DNA of 64,000 bases from Brevundimonas sp. SGAir0440 (GCF_005484585.1 NZ_CP039435.1:1178001-1242000), one strand, 5' to 3'. Shown: positions 1-10,303, counted from the stretch's first letter. The notes: a model not told the origin generated them from the letters alone. Made by a program: numbers and translations.

Positions 1-559
1 AGGTGCGCTCGATGTCATGCGCAGCGAACAGGGCGGAGAGGCCGGCGTGGGCGCGGTCGGTCTTGGCGGCGACCATGACGCCGGAGGTATCCTTGTCCAG
101 CCGGTGGACGATGCCGGGGCGGGCGACGCCGCCGATGCCCGACAGGCTGTCGCCGCAATGGGCCAGCAGCGCATTGACGAGGGTGCCGTCGGGCGTGCCG
201 GGCGCGGGGTGGGCGGCCATGCCGGCGGGCTTGTCGATGACGATAAGGTCGGTGTCCTCGTAGAGGACGATCAGGGGGATGGCCTGGGGTTGGGGTGTGG
301 CCGGCGCGACGGGCGGCAGGGCGACGGCATAGAGGCCGGGCTGGGCCTTGGCGGAACCGCCGGTCAGGACCGCGCCATCGCGGCTGACGGCGCCTTCGGC
401 CAGCAGGGCCTGGAGCCGGGCGCGCGACAGGGTGGGGAAGGCGCCGGCCAGGGCCTTGTCCAGGCGAACGCCGGCCGCGTCGATGCGAGCCTCCAGCACC
501 TCGGCGGGGGCGCCGGTTGCAGGGTCTTCGTCGTCATCGATCAGATCTCGGGCGGACAC
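1..559 (-). CDS. RluD-family 23S rRNA pseudouridine synthase (3' part lost at window edge)
   Basis: The gene reads leftward and runs off the window, so only the N-terminal ~186 residues are present. They show an S4-like RNA-binding segment (RLDKALAGAFPTLSRARLQALL, split here as RLDKALAGAF then PTLSRARLQALL), then the catalytic domain with LIVLYEDTDLIVIDKPAG and the signature HRLDKDTSG, whose second Asp is the catalytic residue in the family. The start is a GTG at 557-559: an in-frame TAG lies just upstream and AGGAAG sits at ribosome-binding distance. The family isomerises uridines in large-subunit rRNA. The exact target (RluD-like or RluC-like) cannot be decided from this part. It is divergent from the lipoprotein gene at 643. 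Confidence 0.88.
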   Translation of the reverse strand, partial: MSARDLIDDDEDPATGAPAEVLEARIDAAGVRLDKALAGAFPTLSRARLQALLAEGAVSRDGAVLTGGSAKAQPGLYAVALPPVAPATPQPQAIPLIVLYEDTDLIVIDKPAGMAAHPAPGTPDGTLVNALLAHCGDSLSGIGGVARPGIVHRLDKDTSGVMVAAKTDRAHAGLSALFAAHDIERT

Positions 560-642
560 GTCGTCTTCCTAGCACGACCGGCCGCTTGCGCGAGGGGCGC
601 GGGTGAGGTGATAGTCAAGCTTGGGGGCGTAGGGGACATCCG

Positions 643-1278
643 ATGAAGCGGTTGATGATCGCCGGGGGCGCGTTTGCCGCAGCGGCGCTGCTGAGCAGTT
701 GCACGACCATGAGCAAGGACGAATGCCTGGCCGGCGCCTGGGGTGAGAAGGGCTATGCGGACGGGGCGTCGGGCTATCCGATGACGCGACTGGACGACCA
801 CGCCAGGGCCTGCGCCAAGTTTCAGATCGCGCCCAATCCGGCGGCCTATGGCTCGGCGCGCGAGGATGGCTTGCGGACCTACTGCACCTTCCAGCGCGGT
901 TGGGAGGAGGGGCGGGCGGGCAATGCCTATCACGGCGTTTGTCGGCCTGAGGAGGAACAGGCGTTTCTGCCGGCCTATCGTGACGGCCGACTGCTGCATG
1001 AGGTCGAGGACGCTTACGAGACGGCGGAAAGCGCGCTGAACAGCGCCGAGGCCCGGATCGAGAACCGCGAAGACAAGCTGGAGGCCAAGGAGCGCGAACT
1101 GCGCGGCGAAGGCCTGACGGACGAGGAGCGGGAGCGCATCCGTGACCGCATCCAAGAGGTCAGAGGCGAGATCCGCGATGCGCGTCGCAATGCCCGGGAG
1201 GCCCGCGACGCGCTGGATCAGGCGGAATGGGACGTTCGCCGGGTGCGGCGCGAACTGAGCGGCCGCTACCCGGTCTAG
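643..1278 (+). CDS. DUF2799-like lipoprotein with charged C-terminal coiled coil
   Basis: This 211-residue protein begins with a lipoprotein signal peptide ending in the lipobox LLSSC (Cys about residue 20), so it is probably membrane-anchored in the periplasm. Residues 20-110 have short Gly/Tyr-rich repeats such as WGEKGYADGASGYP and FQRGWEEGRAGNAYHG, as seen in DUF2799 proteins. Residues 120-205 are strongly charged (Glu/Arg) and should form a long helix or coiled coil. The function is unknown. It is monocistronic by layout and converges on fba, whose stop lies 10 bases away; I see no clear hairpin terminator between them. Confidence 0.8.
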   Translation: MKRLMIAGGAFAAAALLSSCTTMSKDECLAGAWGEKGYADGASGYPMTRLDDHARACAKFQIAPNPAAYGSAREDGLRTYCTFQRGWEEGRAGNAYHGVCRPEEEQAFLPAYRDGRLLHEVEDAYETAESALNSAEARIENREDKLEAKERELRGEGLTDEERERIRDRIQEVRGEIRDARRNAREARDALDQAEWDVRRVRRELSGRYPV

Positions 1279-1288
1279 ACGACGGTCC

Positions 1289-2374
1289 TTAAGCGGCCTT
1301 GACGGATGCGCCGCGGAAGGACGGATCCAGGTCGCCCGAGGCGTAGCGCTTCGCCATCTGAGCGGTGGACAGCGGGCGGATCTTGGACGCCTGACCCTCG
1401 CAACCGAACTGCTGGTAGCGCTCCATGCAGAGCTTCTTCATCGCCTCCTTGGCGGGCTTCAGATAGTAGCGCGGGTCGAACTCGCCCGGCTTCTCCATCA
1501 GGGCCTTACGGATGGCGCCGGTGATGGCCATGCGGTTATCGGTGTCGATGTTGACCTTGCGCACGCCGTGCTTGATGCCGCGCTGGATTTCCTCGACCGG
1601 CACGCCCCAGGTCTGGGGCATTTCGCCGCCGTACTGGTTGATGATGTCCTGCAGATCCTGCGGCACCGACGATGAGCCGTGCATCACCAAGTGGGTGTTG
1701 GGCAGGCGGCGGTGGATTTCCTCGATCACGTTCATGGCCAGGACCTCGCCATCCGGCTGACGCGTGAACTTGTAGGCGCCGTGGCTGGTGCCCATGGCGA
1801 TGGCGAGGGCGTCGACCTTGGTGGCGGCGACGAAGTCGACGGCCTGATCCGGGTCGGTCAGCAGTTGCGAGTGGTCCAGCTTGCCTTCGAAGCCGTGGCC
1901 GTCCTCGGCCTCGCCCATGCCGGTTTCAAGCGAACCCAGCACGCCCAGTTCACCCTCGACCGAGACGCCGCAGGCGTGGGCCATTTCGGTGACGCGACGG
2001 GTGACGTCGACGTTGTATTCATAGCTGGCGGGGGTCTTGGCGTCCTCCTCCAGTGAGCCGTCCATCATCACGCTGGTAAAGCCGTACTGGATGGCGGTGA
2101 CGCAGGTCGCCGGGCCGTTGCCATGGTCCTGGTGCATGCAGACCGGGATGTGCGGATAGAGCTCGGCCAGGGCGTCGATCAGCTTGGCCAGAACGATGTC
2201 GTTGGCGTAGCTCCGGGCGCCGCGCGAGGCCTGGATGATAACGGGGGCGTTGACCTCGTGGGCCCCCTCCATGATCGCCAGACCCTGTTCCATGTTGTTG
2301 ATGTTGTAGGCGGGCAGGCCGTAGTCGTTCTCTGCCGCGTGGTCGAGCAGCTGTCGCAGCGTGATGCGCGCCAT
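1289..2374 (-). CDS. fba: class II fructose-bisphosphate aldolase
   Basis: This zinc-dependent aldolase of 361 residues interconverts fructose 1,6-bisphosphate with dihydroxyacetone phosphate and glyceraldehyde 3-phosphate. The zinc/catalytic motif HQDHGNG is at about residues 81-87, followed by [10 protein letters not shown] and the phosphate-binding GTSHGAYKF. Length and motifs fit the Calvin-cycle-type subgroup of class IIA aldolases (about 350 residues). A CAGGAG ribosome-binding site precedes the ATG. It lies 143 bases downstream of pgk on the same strand, so it may be cotranscribed with gap and pgk or have its own promoter in that gap. It would serve gluconeogenesis and triose metabolism. 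Confidence 0.97.
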   Translation of the reverse strand: MARITLRQLLDHAAENDYGLPAYNINNMEQGLAIMEGAHEVNAPVIIQASRGARSYANDIVLAKLIDALAELYPHIPVCMHQDHGNGPATCVTAIQYGFTSVMMDGSLEEDAKTPASYEYNVDVTRRVTEMAHACGVSVEGELGVLGSLETGMGEAEDGHGFEGKLDHSQLLTDPDQAVDFVAATKVDALAIAMGTSHGAYKFTRQPDGEVLAMNVIEEIHRRLPNTHLVMHGSSSVPQDLQDIINQYGGEMPQTWGVPVEEIQRGIKHGVRKVNIDTDNRMAITGAIRKALMEKPGEFDPRYYLKPAKEAMKKLCMERYQQFGCEGQASKIRPLSTAQMAKRYASGDLDPSFRGASVKAA

Positions 2375-2517
2375 TAAGTAGTCTCCTGAGCCGAATAGTT
2401 TTTTGGTTGGGCGAGAGATTAGACGCCGGACAGCGTGAAGTCACGCCGTGTTACAGCCGTTTCAGCGCCGATTTCGAAGACAGGATGCCGGCGTGATCCG
2501 CCTGCATCGCTGAGCCT

Positions 2518-3714
2518 TCAGGCGCGCAGGGCCTCGACGCCGGGCAGAGGCTTGCCCTCCATCCATTCCAGGAAGGCGCCGCCGGCGGTGGAGACGAACG
2601 TCAGGTCCGCCGCGACGCCGGCATGGCCGACGGCCGCAACCGTGTCGCCGCCGCCGGCCACCGCGATCAGCGCGCCGGCCTTGGTGCGCTCGGCGACGTG
2701 TTTGGCGGCCGCGACGGTGGCGGCGTCGAAGGGCGGCACCTCGAACACGCCCAGCGGGCCGTTCCAGATCAGGGTCTTGGACCCGTCGATGGCGGCGTTC
2801 AGGCGCGCGACGGTGTCGGGGCCGGCGTCCAGGATCTTGTCTTCAGTCGAGAGCGCTTCGCCGGTTTTGACGGTGCGGGCGTCGGCGCCGGGCTTGACCT
2901 CGGTCGCCACCACGACATCGACGGGCAGCAGGATGTCGCAGCCCTTGGTCTCGGCTTCCGCCAGGATCTCGCGCGCCGTATCGGCCATATCCTTCTCGGC
3001 CAGAGAGCCGCCGATATCGATCCCTTGAGCGTAGAGGAAGGTGTTGGCCATGCCGCCGCCGATGGCCAACGTGTCCAGCTTTCCGACCAGGTTCTTCAGC
3101 AGATCCAGCTTGGTCGAGACCTTGGAGCCGCCGACGATGCCGACGACCGGCTTATGCGGATTGCCGAGCGCCGCGTCGAGCGCGTCCAGTTCGCGGCGCA
3201 TGGATTCGCCGGCATAGGCCGGGATGTGATGCGCGACGCCTTCGGTCGAGGCGTGGGCGCGGTGGGCGGCCGAAAAGGCGTCGTTGACGTAGAGATCGCC
3301 GAGATCCGCCAGCTTCTGGGCGAAGACCGGATCATTGGCCTCTTCCGCCGCGTGGAATCGTACGTTTTCCAGCAGGACCACGCCGCCGGCGTCCAGATCG
3401 CGAATTGCCTCCACGGCGTCAGGGCCGATGCAGTCGTCGGCGAAGCGGACGGGGGCGCCGAGGAGTTCTTCCAGCGGCTGAACGACGGGTTTCAGGCTCA
3501 TCGACGGAACGCGTTGGCCCTTGGGGCGGTCGAAATGGGCCAGAAGCGCGACCTTGGCGCCGGCGTCGCGCAGGCGCTGGATCGTCGGCAGGGCGACCCG
3601 CAGCCGGGTGTCGTCCGTGACCTTGCCGCCCTCCATCGGGACGTTGAAGTCCACGCGGACCAGAGCGGTCTTGCCGGCAAAATCCTTGGCGTCGTCGAGG
3701 GTGCGGAAGGTCAT
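2518..3714 (-). CDS. pgk: phosphoglycerate kinase
   Basis: A full-length 398-residue phosphoglycerate kinase, which transfers phosphate between 1,3-bisphosphoglycerate and ADP. The substrate-binding segment [11 protein letters not shown] is near the N terminus, and the C-terminal domain carries the nucleotide-binding GGGDTVAAV and [14 protein letters not shown] motifs. Its ATG (3712-3714) shares one base with the TAA of the upstream small membrane-protein gene (sequence TAATG), so translation is probably coupled. It is the third gene of the gap - small protein - pgk unit. Confidence 0.97.
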   Translation of the reverse strand: MTFRTLDDAKDFAGKTALVRVDFNVPMEGGKVTDDTRLRVALPTIQRLRDAGAKVALLAHFDRPKGQRVPSMSLKPVVQPLEELLGAPVRFADDCIGPDAVEAIRDLDAGGVVLLENVRFHAAEEANDPVFAQKLADLGDLYVNDAFSAAHRAHASTEGVAHHIPAYAGESMRRELDALDAALGNPHKPVVGIVGGSKVSTKLDLLKNLVGKLDTLAIGGGMANTFLYAQGIDIGGSLAEKDMADTAREILAEAETKGCDILLPVDVVVATEVKPGADARTVKTGEALSTEDKILDAGPDTVARLNAAIDGSKTLIWNGPLGVFEVPPFDAATVAAAKHVAERTKAGALIAVAGGGDTVAAVGHAGVAADLTFVSTAGGAFLEWMEGKPLPGVEALRA

Positions 3715-4048
3715 TATTTTATAGCCATGAGTAGTTTGAGGACGGTCGAGCCCATCAAGGCAATGACAAAAACGATGCTGAAACCAAAGGCCAGATAGCT
3801 GCTACGACGCGCAAGAAGGGATGCCGCCCAGATAGTCAGAGCGATAGCAACTGTCGCGGCTATAAGGCTTGCCTCGACAGAGAGCTGGAGGCGAATAGCA
3901 ACACTGCCAGCCGCCTGCCCTGCGAAGATGCCAAAAAATACTGCGATGCCGAGAAAGCCGACATGAGCCTTGGCTGAGGCAGGCGTCGCAAGCGGCGAGC
4001 GGTCGGGCTCGCGCTGGGCGTCAAGCTTTTGAGCCCAGCGCGGCTGCA

Positions 4049-4049
<1 letters not shown>
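3714..4049 (-). CDS. small three-helix membrane protein between gap and pgk
   Basis: A 111-residue protein starting at the ATG at 4047-4049. After a polar N-terminal ~28 residues it has three hydrophobic stretches at about residues 31-53, 61-80 and 85-108, so it should be an integral inner-membrane protein. I recognise no family. The support for a real gene is positional: its ATG overlaps the gap stop as TGATG, and its TAA overlaps the pgk start as TAATG, so it fills the gap exactly. Base and codon use look less GC-rich than in gap and pgk, with many A/T-ending codons, which hints at later arrival. The role is unknown; membrane recruitment of glycolytic enzymes is only speculation. Confidence 0.72.
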
Positions 4050-5056
<1,007 letters not shown>

Positions 5057-5262
5057 GGGAAGCTCCTCTGAACGGTAGGGTGTTGTGCGCTACATATAGG
5101 TTGGCGTCTCAATGGAGCGGTCGCGGACGGGTTTCAACCCCGCGCACGTAACATGATGTGATGGACGGTTACGCTTCGTCGGCTGTCCAAATGTAGCAGC
5201 GGCAAGAAACACCCTTGTTTCGATCATTTTGCTTTCGTGACGCAAAATTATTGCGACGGGGG

Positions 5263-5286
5263 TTGTGCGACTCCGGCGGCTATGGT
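5263..5286 (+). promoter_or_regulatory. candidate housekeeping promoter for the ilv-leu operon
   Basis: TTGTGCG at 5263-5269 and GCTATGGT at 5279-5286 are separated by 9 bases. This resembles the Caulobacter housekeeping pattern TTGACGS - N10-14 - GCTANAWC, with a slightly short spacer. Transcription would start near 5293, just ahead of the leader-peptide ribosome-binding site at 5302-5308. It is a match by eye only. Confidence 0.35.
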
Positions 5287-5314
5287 TTCTTGGCGTCAGA
5301 ACAGGGAGCCGCCC

Positions 5315-5467
5315 GTGGCCACGATGACGCGCGACATAACGAAGGGACGCACCGCCAAGGCGGTCGCAGCCGTTCGCGCGCCGGTCGGCCTGGAAAGCCC
5401 CGTATTCCTCATTACGCTCGTACTTCTCGGCCTGCTTACGCAAGCGGCGTGGATGCACGCGACCTGA
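5315..5467 (+). CDS. branched-chain amino acid leader peptide of the ilv-leu attenuator
   Basis: A 50-residue ORF begins at a GTG (5315) with CAGGGAGC 7 bases upstream. Its last third reads SPVFLITLVLLGLLTQAAW. In the 12 codons at 5402-5437, nine encode Val, Leu or Ile, and seven of these nine are codons that look unpreferred in a GC-rich genome (gta, ctt, ctc, att rather than ctg/gtc). The TGA is at 5465-5467, directly before the hairpins that precede ilvD. Composition and position fit a regulatory leader peptide whose translation senses charged branched-chain tRNAs. The alternative, a small single-pass membrane protein, cannot be excluded, since the same residues are hydrophobic. Confidence 0.65.
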   Translation: MATMTRDITKGRTAKAVAAVRAPVGLESPVFLITLVLLGLLTQAAWMHAT

Positions 5468-5504
5468 CCTTAGACACACTCAGGATCGCCTCGCACCACC
5501 CCGC
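5444..5504 (+). promoter_or_regulatory. candidate antiterminator structure of the ilv-leu leader
   Basis: Two nested pairings are visible. The outer one is GCGGCGTGG (5444-5452) with CCACCCCGC (5496-5504), nine positions with one mismatch. The inner one is GCGACCTGA (5459-5467, containing the leader stop) with TCAGGATCGC (5480-5489), nine pairs with one bulged base. The outer pairing uses the 5' arm of the terminator at 5499, so the two are mutually exclusive. A ribosome stalled in the Leu/Val codons would leave 5444 onward free. A ribosome reaching the stop would cover it and let the terminator form. Confidence 0.5.
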
Positions 5505-5528
5505 CTCCGAAAGGAAGCGGGGTTTTTA
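5499..5528 (+). terminator. rho-independent terminator (attenuator) before ilvD
   Basis: The stem is CCCCGCCTCC (5499-5508) against GGAAGCGGGG (5513-5522), with a GAAA loop and one mismatch, followed by five T (5523-5527). It ends only about 31 bases before the ilvD ATG and follows the leader ORF, the classical place for an attenuator. Confidence 0.75.
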
Positions 5529-5558
5529 GTGCGCGGCGGTTCGAAACGAACCGGACCG

Positions 5559-7298
5559 ATGACGCAAAATTCTACCTCCCAGCCCAGAAAGCCCAACGCG
5601 CGCAGCGCGGCGGTGACGGCTGGCCCGAACCGGGCGGCCGCCCGCTCATATCTGCGCGCCGCCGGCATGCAGGACGCCGACTTCGACAAGCCGATGATCG
5701 GCATCGTCAACACCTGGTCGACCGTCACGCCGTGCAACATGCACCTGGATCGGCTGGCCAAGGATGTGCGCGCCGGCATCGTCGCGGCGGGCGGCTATCC
5801 GGTCGATTTCAACACCATCGTCGTGACCGACGGCATCTCGATGGGCACGGCGGGGATGAAGGCCTCGCTGATCAGCCGTGAGGTGGTCGCCGACTCCATC
5901 GAACTGGCCATCGAAGGCCACCAGCTGGACGGCGTGGTCTGCATCGTCGGCTGCGACAAGACGATCCCGGCGGCGGCCATGGCCTTGGCCCGGATGGATA
6001 TCCCCGGCCTGGTCTATTATGGCGGCACCATCATGCCCGGCGTGATCGGGACCAAGGAAGTCTCGGTCCAGGAAGTCTTCGAGGCCATCGGAGCCCATTC
6101 GGCCGGGGCCCTGGACGACGAAGGTCTGAAGGCGGTCGAACAGGCCGTCTGCCCCGGCGCGGGGGCCTGCGGCGGCCAGTTCACGGCCAACACCATGGCC
6201 ATGGCCCTGTCGATCATGGGCATCTCGCCCATGGGCGCCAACGACGTTCCCGCCGTCGATCCGAACAAGGCCGCCGAGGGCGAGCGCTGCGGTCGGCTGA
6301 TCGTCGAGCGCGTCTTTTCCGGCGACACGGCCCGCAAATACATCACTCGCGCCAGTCTGAAGAACGCCGCCGTCGCGGTCTCTGCCTCAGGCGGATCGAC
6401 GAATGCGGTCATGCACCTGACGGCCATCGCGGCGGAGGCGGGGGTCGAGTTCGGGGTCGAGGACTGCCATCAGGCCTGCGTCGAGGCGCCGGTCATCTGC
6501 GACCTGAAGCCGGGCGGCCGCTTCCTGGCCTCGCACCTGTTCGCCGCCGGCGGCACCCGTCTGGTCACCCAGCGGATGGCCGAGGCGGGTAAGATCGTGA
6601 ACACCCCGACCGTCACCGGCCGCAGCCTGTTCGCCGAGGCCGCCGAGGCCGAGGAGACGCCGGGTCAGGTGGTCGTGACCACCTTCGACGCCCCGGTGAT
6701 GGATCGCGGCAGCTTCGCCGTCATCTATGGCGACGTCGCCCCGGAAGGCGCGGTCATCAAGCTGACGGGTCACAAGGTCGATACGTTCGAGGGTCCGGCC
6801 TGCGTCTTCGACTCAGAGGAAGACGCCTTCCACGCCGTTCAGGACGGATCGGTCGGCGAGGGCGACGTCATCATCATTCGCTACGAAGGACCCAAGGGCG
6901 GTCCGGGCATGCGCGAGATGCTGCAGGTCACCGCCGCCCTGAAGGGTCGCAGGATCGACAATGTCGCCCTGCTGACCGACGGCCGCTTCTCGGGCGCCAG
7001 CTACGGCTTCGTCGCCGGACACGTCTCGCCGGAAGCCGCCGTCGGCGGCCCGATCGCCCTCATTCGCGATGGTGACCGCATCACCATCGACGTCACCAAC
7101 CGCCGCATCGACGTCAATGTCGATCTGGCGACGCGCCGGGCGGGCTTTACGCCCCACGTAGTCCGCCCGGCGCGAGGTGTCTTCGCCAAATACCGCGCCT
7201 CGGTGGCCTCCGCCGCCCAGGGCGCGGTCACCATTCCCAATCCGCCGCCGGCGCAAATCCCGGCCTCTCACAAATCCGCTGCTGCTCAGGACGCCTGA
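5559..7298 (+). CDS. ilvD: dihydroxy-acid dehydratase
   Basis: This 579-residue enzyme dehydrates 2,3-dihydroxy acids to 2-keto acids in valine, leucine and isoleucine synthesis. Three cysteines expected to hold the iron-sulfur cluster are visible: Cys59 (TPCNMHL), Cys132 (GCDKTIPAA) and Cys204 (ACGGQFTANTM). I prefer the ATG at 5559 over the in-frame GTG at 5529, which would abut the terminator. No good Shine-Dalgarno is seen, and a 7-bp hairpin (CGGTTCG-AAA-CGAACCG, 5537-5553) ends just ahead of the ATG. It is the first gene of the eight-gene operon, directly behind the attenuator. Confidence 0.96.
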   Translation: MTQNSTSQPRKPNARSAAVTAGPNRAAARSYLRAAGMQDADFDKPMIGIVNTWSTVTPCNMHLDRLAKDVRAGIVAAGGYPVDFNTIVVTDGISMGTAGMKASLISREVVADSIELAIEGHQLDGVVCIVGCDKTIPAAAMALARMDIPGLVYYGGTIMPGVIGTKEVSVQEVFEAIGAHSAGALDDEGLKAVEQAVCPGAGACGGQFTANTMAMALSIMGISPMGANDVPAVDPNKAAEGERCGRLIVERVFSGDTARKYITRASLKNAAVAVSASGGSTNAVMHLTAIAAEAGVEFGVEDCHQACVEAPVICDLKPGGRFLASHLFAAGGTRLVTQRMAEAGKIVNTPTVTGRSLFAEAAEAEETPGQVVVTTFDAPVMDRGSFAVIYGDVAPEGAVIKLTGHKVDTFEGPACVFDSEEDAFHAVQDGSVGEGDVIIIRYEGPKGGPGMREMLQVTAALKGRRIDNVALLTDGRFSGASYGFVAGHVSPEAAVGGPIALIRDGDRITIDVTNRRIDVNVDLATRRAGFTPHVVRPARGVFAKYRASVASAAQGAVTIPNPPPAQIPASHKSAAAQDA

Positions 7299-7304
7299 AT
7301 TCTC

Positions 7305-8318
7305 ATGGCCATCACCATCTACACCAACGAAGACATCAAGCCGGGCGCGATCGCCGGCCAGCGCATCGCCATCATCGGTTATGGCTCGCAAGGTCGCGCT
7401 CACGCCCAGAACCTGAAGGATAGCGGCCATGACGTGGTCGCCGGCGTCCGTCACGGCGGCACGGGCTGGAAGCACGCCACCGCCGACGGCGTCCCGACCG
7501 CCGAGCCGGCGGAGGCCGTCAAGGGCGCCGACATCATCGCCATCCTGACGCCGGACATGGTTCAGGGCGACGTCTATCGCGACATCATCGAGCCGAACGC
7601 CAAGGAAGGCTCGGCCCTGCTGTTCGCTCATGGCTTTTCGATCATCTACGAGCGCATCACCCCGCGCGCCGACATGGACGTGATCCTGGTCGCGCCCAAG
7701 GGACCGGGCGATCTGGTCCGCCGCGAGTTCCAGCGCGGCCGCGGCGTGCCCAGCCTGTTCGCCGTCGAGAAGGACGTGACCGGCAAGGCGCGCGATCGGG
7801 CCATGGGCTACGCCAAGGGCAACGGCGGCGCGACCGGCGGCCTGCTGGAAACCACCTTCCGCGAAGAGACCGAGACCGATCTGTTCGGCGAACAGGCCGT
7901 CCTGTGCGGCGGCGCCAAGGAGTTGGTCATGCAGGGCTTCAACACCCTGGTCGAGGCCGGCTACCAGCCCGAGATCGCCTATTTCGAATGCCTGCACGAG
8001 CTGAAGCTGATCGTGGACCTGTTCTACGAGGGCGGCATCTCCAAGATGCACCACTTCATCTCCGAGACGGCCAAATATGGCGCCGTCGCCAGCGGCCCGC
8101 GCGTCGTGACCGAAGAGACCAAGGCCCGCATGAAGACCATTCTGGACGAGATCCAGGACGGCACCTTTGCGCGCAACTGGATCGCCGAGAACGAGGCCGG
8201 CAAGCCGCAGTACGAGGCTTGGCTGAAGGCGGACCGCGAGAGCCAGATCGAACAGGTCGGCGCGCGTCTGCGCGAACGCATGGCCTGGCTGAACACGCCC
8301 AAGGCTGAAGCGGCCTGA
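7305..8318 (+). CDS. ilvC: ketol-acid reductoisomerase
   Basis: A class I enzyme of 337 residues that isomerises and reduces acetolactate or acetohydroxybutyrate with NADPH. The nucleotide-binding motif [12 protein letters not shown] is at residues 25-36. The C-terminal knotted domain contains [14 protein letters not shown] and [14 protein letters not shown], with the acidic metal-binding residues. It starts 6 bases after ilvD. Pathway order here is dehydratase, reductoisomerase, synthase, so the operon covers all common ilv steps except the transaminase, which is at 62347. Confidence 0.97.
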   Translation: MAITIYTNEDIKPGAIAGQRIAIIGYGSQGRAHAQNLKDSGHDVVAGVRHGGTGWKHATADGVPTAEPAEAVKGADIIAILTPDMVQGDVYRDIIEPNAKEGSALLFAHGFSIIYERITPRADMDVILVAPKGPGDLVRREFQRGRGVPSLFAVEKDVTGKARDRAMGYAKGNGGATGGLLETTFREETETDLFGEQAVLCGGAKELVMQGFNTLVEAGYQPEIAYFECLHELKLIVDLFYEGGISKMHHFISETAKYGAVASGPRVVTEETKARMKTILDEIQDGTFARNWIAENEAGKPQYEAWLKADRESQIEQVGARLRERMAWLNTPKAEAA

Positions 8319-8337
8319 TCGCCGCCTGAACGACCGG

Positions 8338-10050
8338 ATGACCCTGATGACCGCCGCCGCCTTCAAACCCTCAGCCGAGACCGCTCCCCAGTCGGGTGCG
8401 CGTCTGCTGGTCTCCACCCTGGAGCGGCTGGGGGTGGAGGTGGTGTTCGGCTATCCGGGCGGCGCCATCATGCCGGTCTATGACGCCCTGGCCGGCTCGA
8501 AGCTGAAGCACATCCTGGTCCGCCATGAGCAGGGCGCAGCCTTCTCGGCCGACGCCTATGCCAGGAAGAGCGGCAAGGTCGGGGTGTGCATGGCGACGTC
8601 AGGCCCCGGCGCCACCAATCTGGTCACCGGCATCGCCAATGCGATGATGGATTCGGTGCCGATCGTCTGCATCACCGGCAATGTCGCCCAAGGCTTGATG
8701 GGCACCGACGCCTTTCAGGAGATAGATATCCTGGGCGTCACCCTGCCCATCGTGAAACATTCGATCCTGGTCCGCTCGGCCGCCGAGGTGCCTGCTGCGA
8801 TCGAGGAAGCCTTCCATATCGCCCGGTCGGGCCGCCCCGGTCCGGTTCTGGTCGATCTGCCCAAGGATGTGCAGTTCGAGACGACCGGCGAGGACTACGG
8901 TTTCTCGATTCCCAACGAGACGCCGCGCATCGATTACGAGGCCATCGCCGCCGCCGAAGCGGCGATCCGGGCGGCGAAGAAGCCGTTGGTCTACATCGGC
9001 GGCGGAGTGAAGATCGGCGGTGCGACAGGAGCCCTGCGCGCCTTCGTCGCCGCGACCGGCATCCCCCAGGTCTCGACCCTGAACGCCCTGGGCACCATCC
9101 CGACCGATGCGCCGGGCATGCTGGGCATGCTGGGCATGCACGGCACGCGCGCCGCCAACCATGCGGTGCAGGACAGCGACCTGCTGATCGTCGTCGGCGC
9201 CCGGTTCGACGACCGCGCGACGGGCAAGCTGTCTGAATTCGCGCCCAATGCCCGCATCGTTCATTTCGACATCGACGCCTCGGAAGTCGGCAAGCTGCGC
9301 AGCGCCAATGTCGCTGTCGTCGGTGAGCTGCGCGAAGGCGTCGAGGCGCTGACGGCGCGGATGCGGTCGGGTGCGGCGCTGGACATCCAGGTCTGGGCCG
9401 ACGACTGCGCCGATGCGGCCAAAGCGGGCGCTCACCGCTATGACGCGCCGGGCGAGGGGGTCTATGCGCCCGCCCTGCTGAAGGAAATCTCGGAAGCGGC
9501 GGGCGATGACTTCGTCGCCGCCTGCGACGTGGGCCAGCATCAGATGTGGGCGGCCATGCACTGCCGCTTCGCCAGGCCGGAAGCCCACATCACCTCGGGC
9601 GGTCTGGGCGCGATGGGCTTTGGCCTGCCCGCCGGCATCGGCGCCAAGCTGGCCGATCCTTCGGCGACGGTCGTCACGATCGCCGGCGACGGCGGCTTCA
9701 TGATGAACATTCAGGAGCTGGCGACGCTGAAGCGTTACGGCATCCCGTTGAAGATCGTGCTGATCGACAACTCGTCCCTTGGTCTGGTGCGCCAGTGGCA
9801 GGAGCTGTTCTTCGCCGAGAACTATTCCGAGATCGACCTGTCCGACAATCCGGACTTCGTGAAGGTCGCCGAAGCCTTCGGCATCGAGGCCTTCCGCATC
9901 GATCGTCGCGATCAGGTGTCGGACGGCATCCAGCGCCTGCTGGCCGCCGACGGCCCCTGCCTGGCCCATGTGGTCATCGACCCCCGAGACAATGTCTGGC
10001 CGCTGGTTCCGCCGGGCAAGAACAATGCTGAAATGATGGAGGGCTCCTGA
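8338..10050 (+). CDS. ilvB: acetolactate synthase large (catalytic) subunit
   Basis: This 570-residue thiamine-diphosphate enzyme makes acetolactate or acetohydroxybutyrate from pyruvate and 2-ketobutyrate. The N-terminal domain has FGYPGGAIMPVYDAL and the ThDP-activating Glu in VRHEQGA. The C-terminal domain has the cofactor motif GDGGFMMNIQEL ending in IVLIDN. A second possible start is the ATG at 8347. The small subunit follows after one base. Because that subunit is of the short IlvM type, the pair may behave like enteric AHAS II (IlvG/IlvM), so ilvG would be an equally fair name. Confidence 0.95.
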   Translation: MTLMTAAAFKPSAETAPQSGARLLVSTLERLGVEVVFGYPGGAIMPVYDALAGSKLKHILVRHEQGAAFSADAYARKSGKVGVCMATSGPGATNLVTGIANAMMDSVPIVCITGNVAQGLMGTDAFQEIDILGVTLPIVKHSILVRSAAEVPAAIEEAFHIARSGRPGPVLVDLPKDVQFETTGEDYGFSIPNETPRIDYEAIAAAEAAIRAAKKPLVYIGGGVKIGGATGALRAFVAATGIPQVSTLNALGTIPTDAPGMLGMLGMHGTRAANHAVQDSDLLIVVGARFDDRATGKLSEFAPNARIVHFDIDASEVGKLRSANVAVVGELREGVEALTARMRSGAALDIQVWADDCADAAKAGAHRYDAPGEGVYAPALLKEISEAAGDDFVAACDVGQHQMWAAMHCRFARPEAHITSGGLGAMGFGLPAGIGAKLADPSATVVTIAGDGGFMMNIQELATLKRYGIPLKIVLIDNSSLGLVRQWQELFFAENYSEIDLSDNPDFVKVAEAFGIEAFRIDRRDQVSDGIQRLLAADGPCLAHVVIDPRDNVWPLVPPGKNNAEMMEGS

Positions 10051-10051
10051 G

Positions 10052-10303
10052 ATGAGCAACACGATCCACATCCAGATCGACCGTGCGGACGGTTCGCTTC
10101 AGCGTCTCATCGGCCTGGTGGAGCGCCGCGGCTTCCACATCGACGGCATGGCCCTGGCTGACGAGGGCGCCTTTCGCCGCATCGCCCTGACCGTGCGCGG
10201 CCGGGACGCCGGCCGCTGCATGGACAACCTGGGTCGCCAGATCGACCGACTGTTCGGCGTGCGCCGCATCAGCAACGACATTATTCAATCCGAGGCCGCG
10301 TGA
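10052..10303 (+). CDS. ilvM: acetolactate synthase small subunit, short IlvM-type single ACT domain
   Basis: Only 83 residues, a single ACT domain (NTIHIQIDRADGSLQRLIGLVERRGFHI, shown in pieces NTIHIQIDRAD and LQRLIGLVERRGF). Typical IlvH/IlvN subunits are about 160-190 residues, with a second C-terminal domain that is absent here. In enterobacteria the comparable IlvM partners a valine-resistant synthase. It starts one base after the ilvB stop, and its own TGA overlaps the leuA ATG as TGATG. It likely activates the large subunit; whether it still senses valine is open. Confidence 0.85.
   Translation: MSNTIHIQIDRADGSLQRLIGLVERRGFHIDGMALADEGAFRRIALTVRGRDAGRCMDNLGRQIDRLFGVRRISNDIIQSEAA

Noticed and set aside
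9112..9138. Tandem 9-base repeat (ATGCTGGGC) inside ilvB
   Set aside because: It encodes GMLGMLGMHG, an extension of the GMLGMHG motif normal in acetolactate synthases; a small coding repeat, not a separate element.
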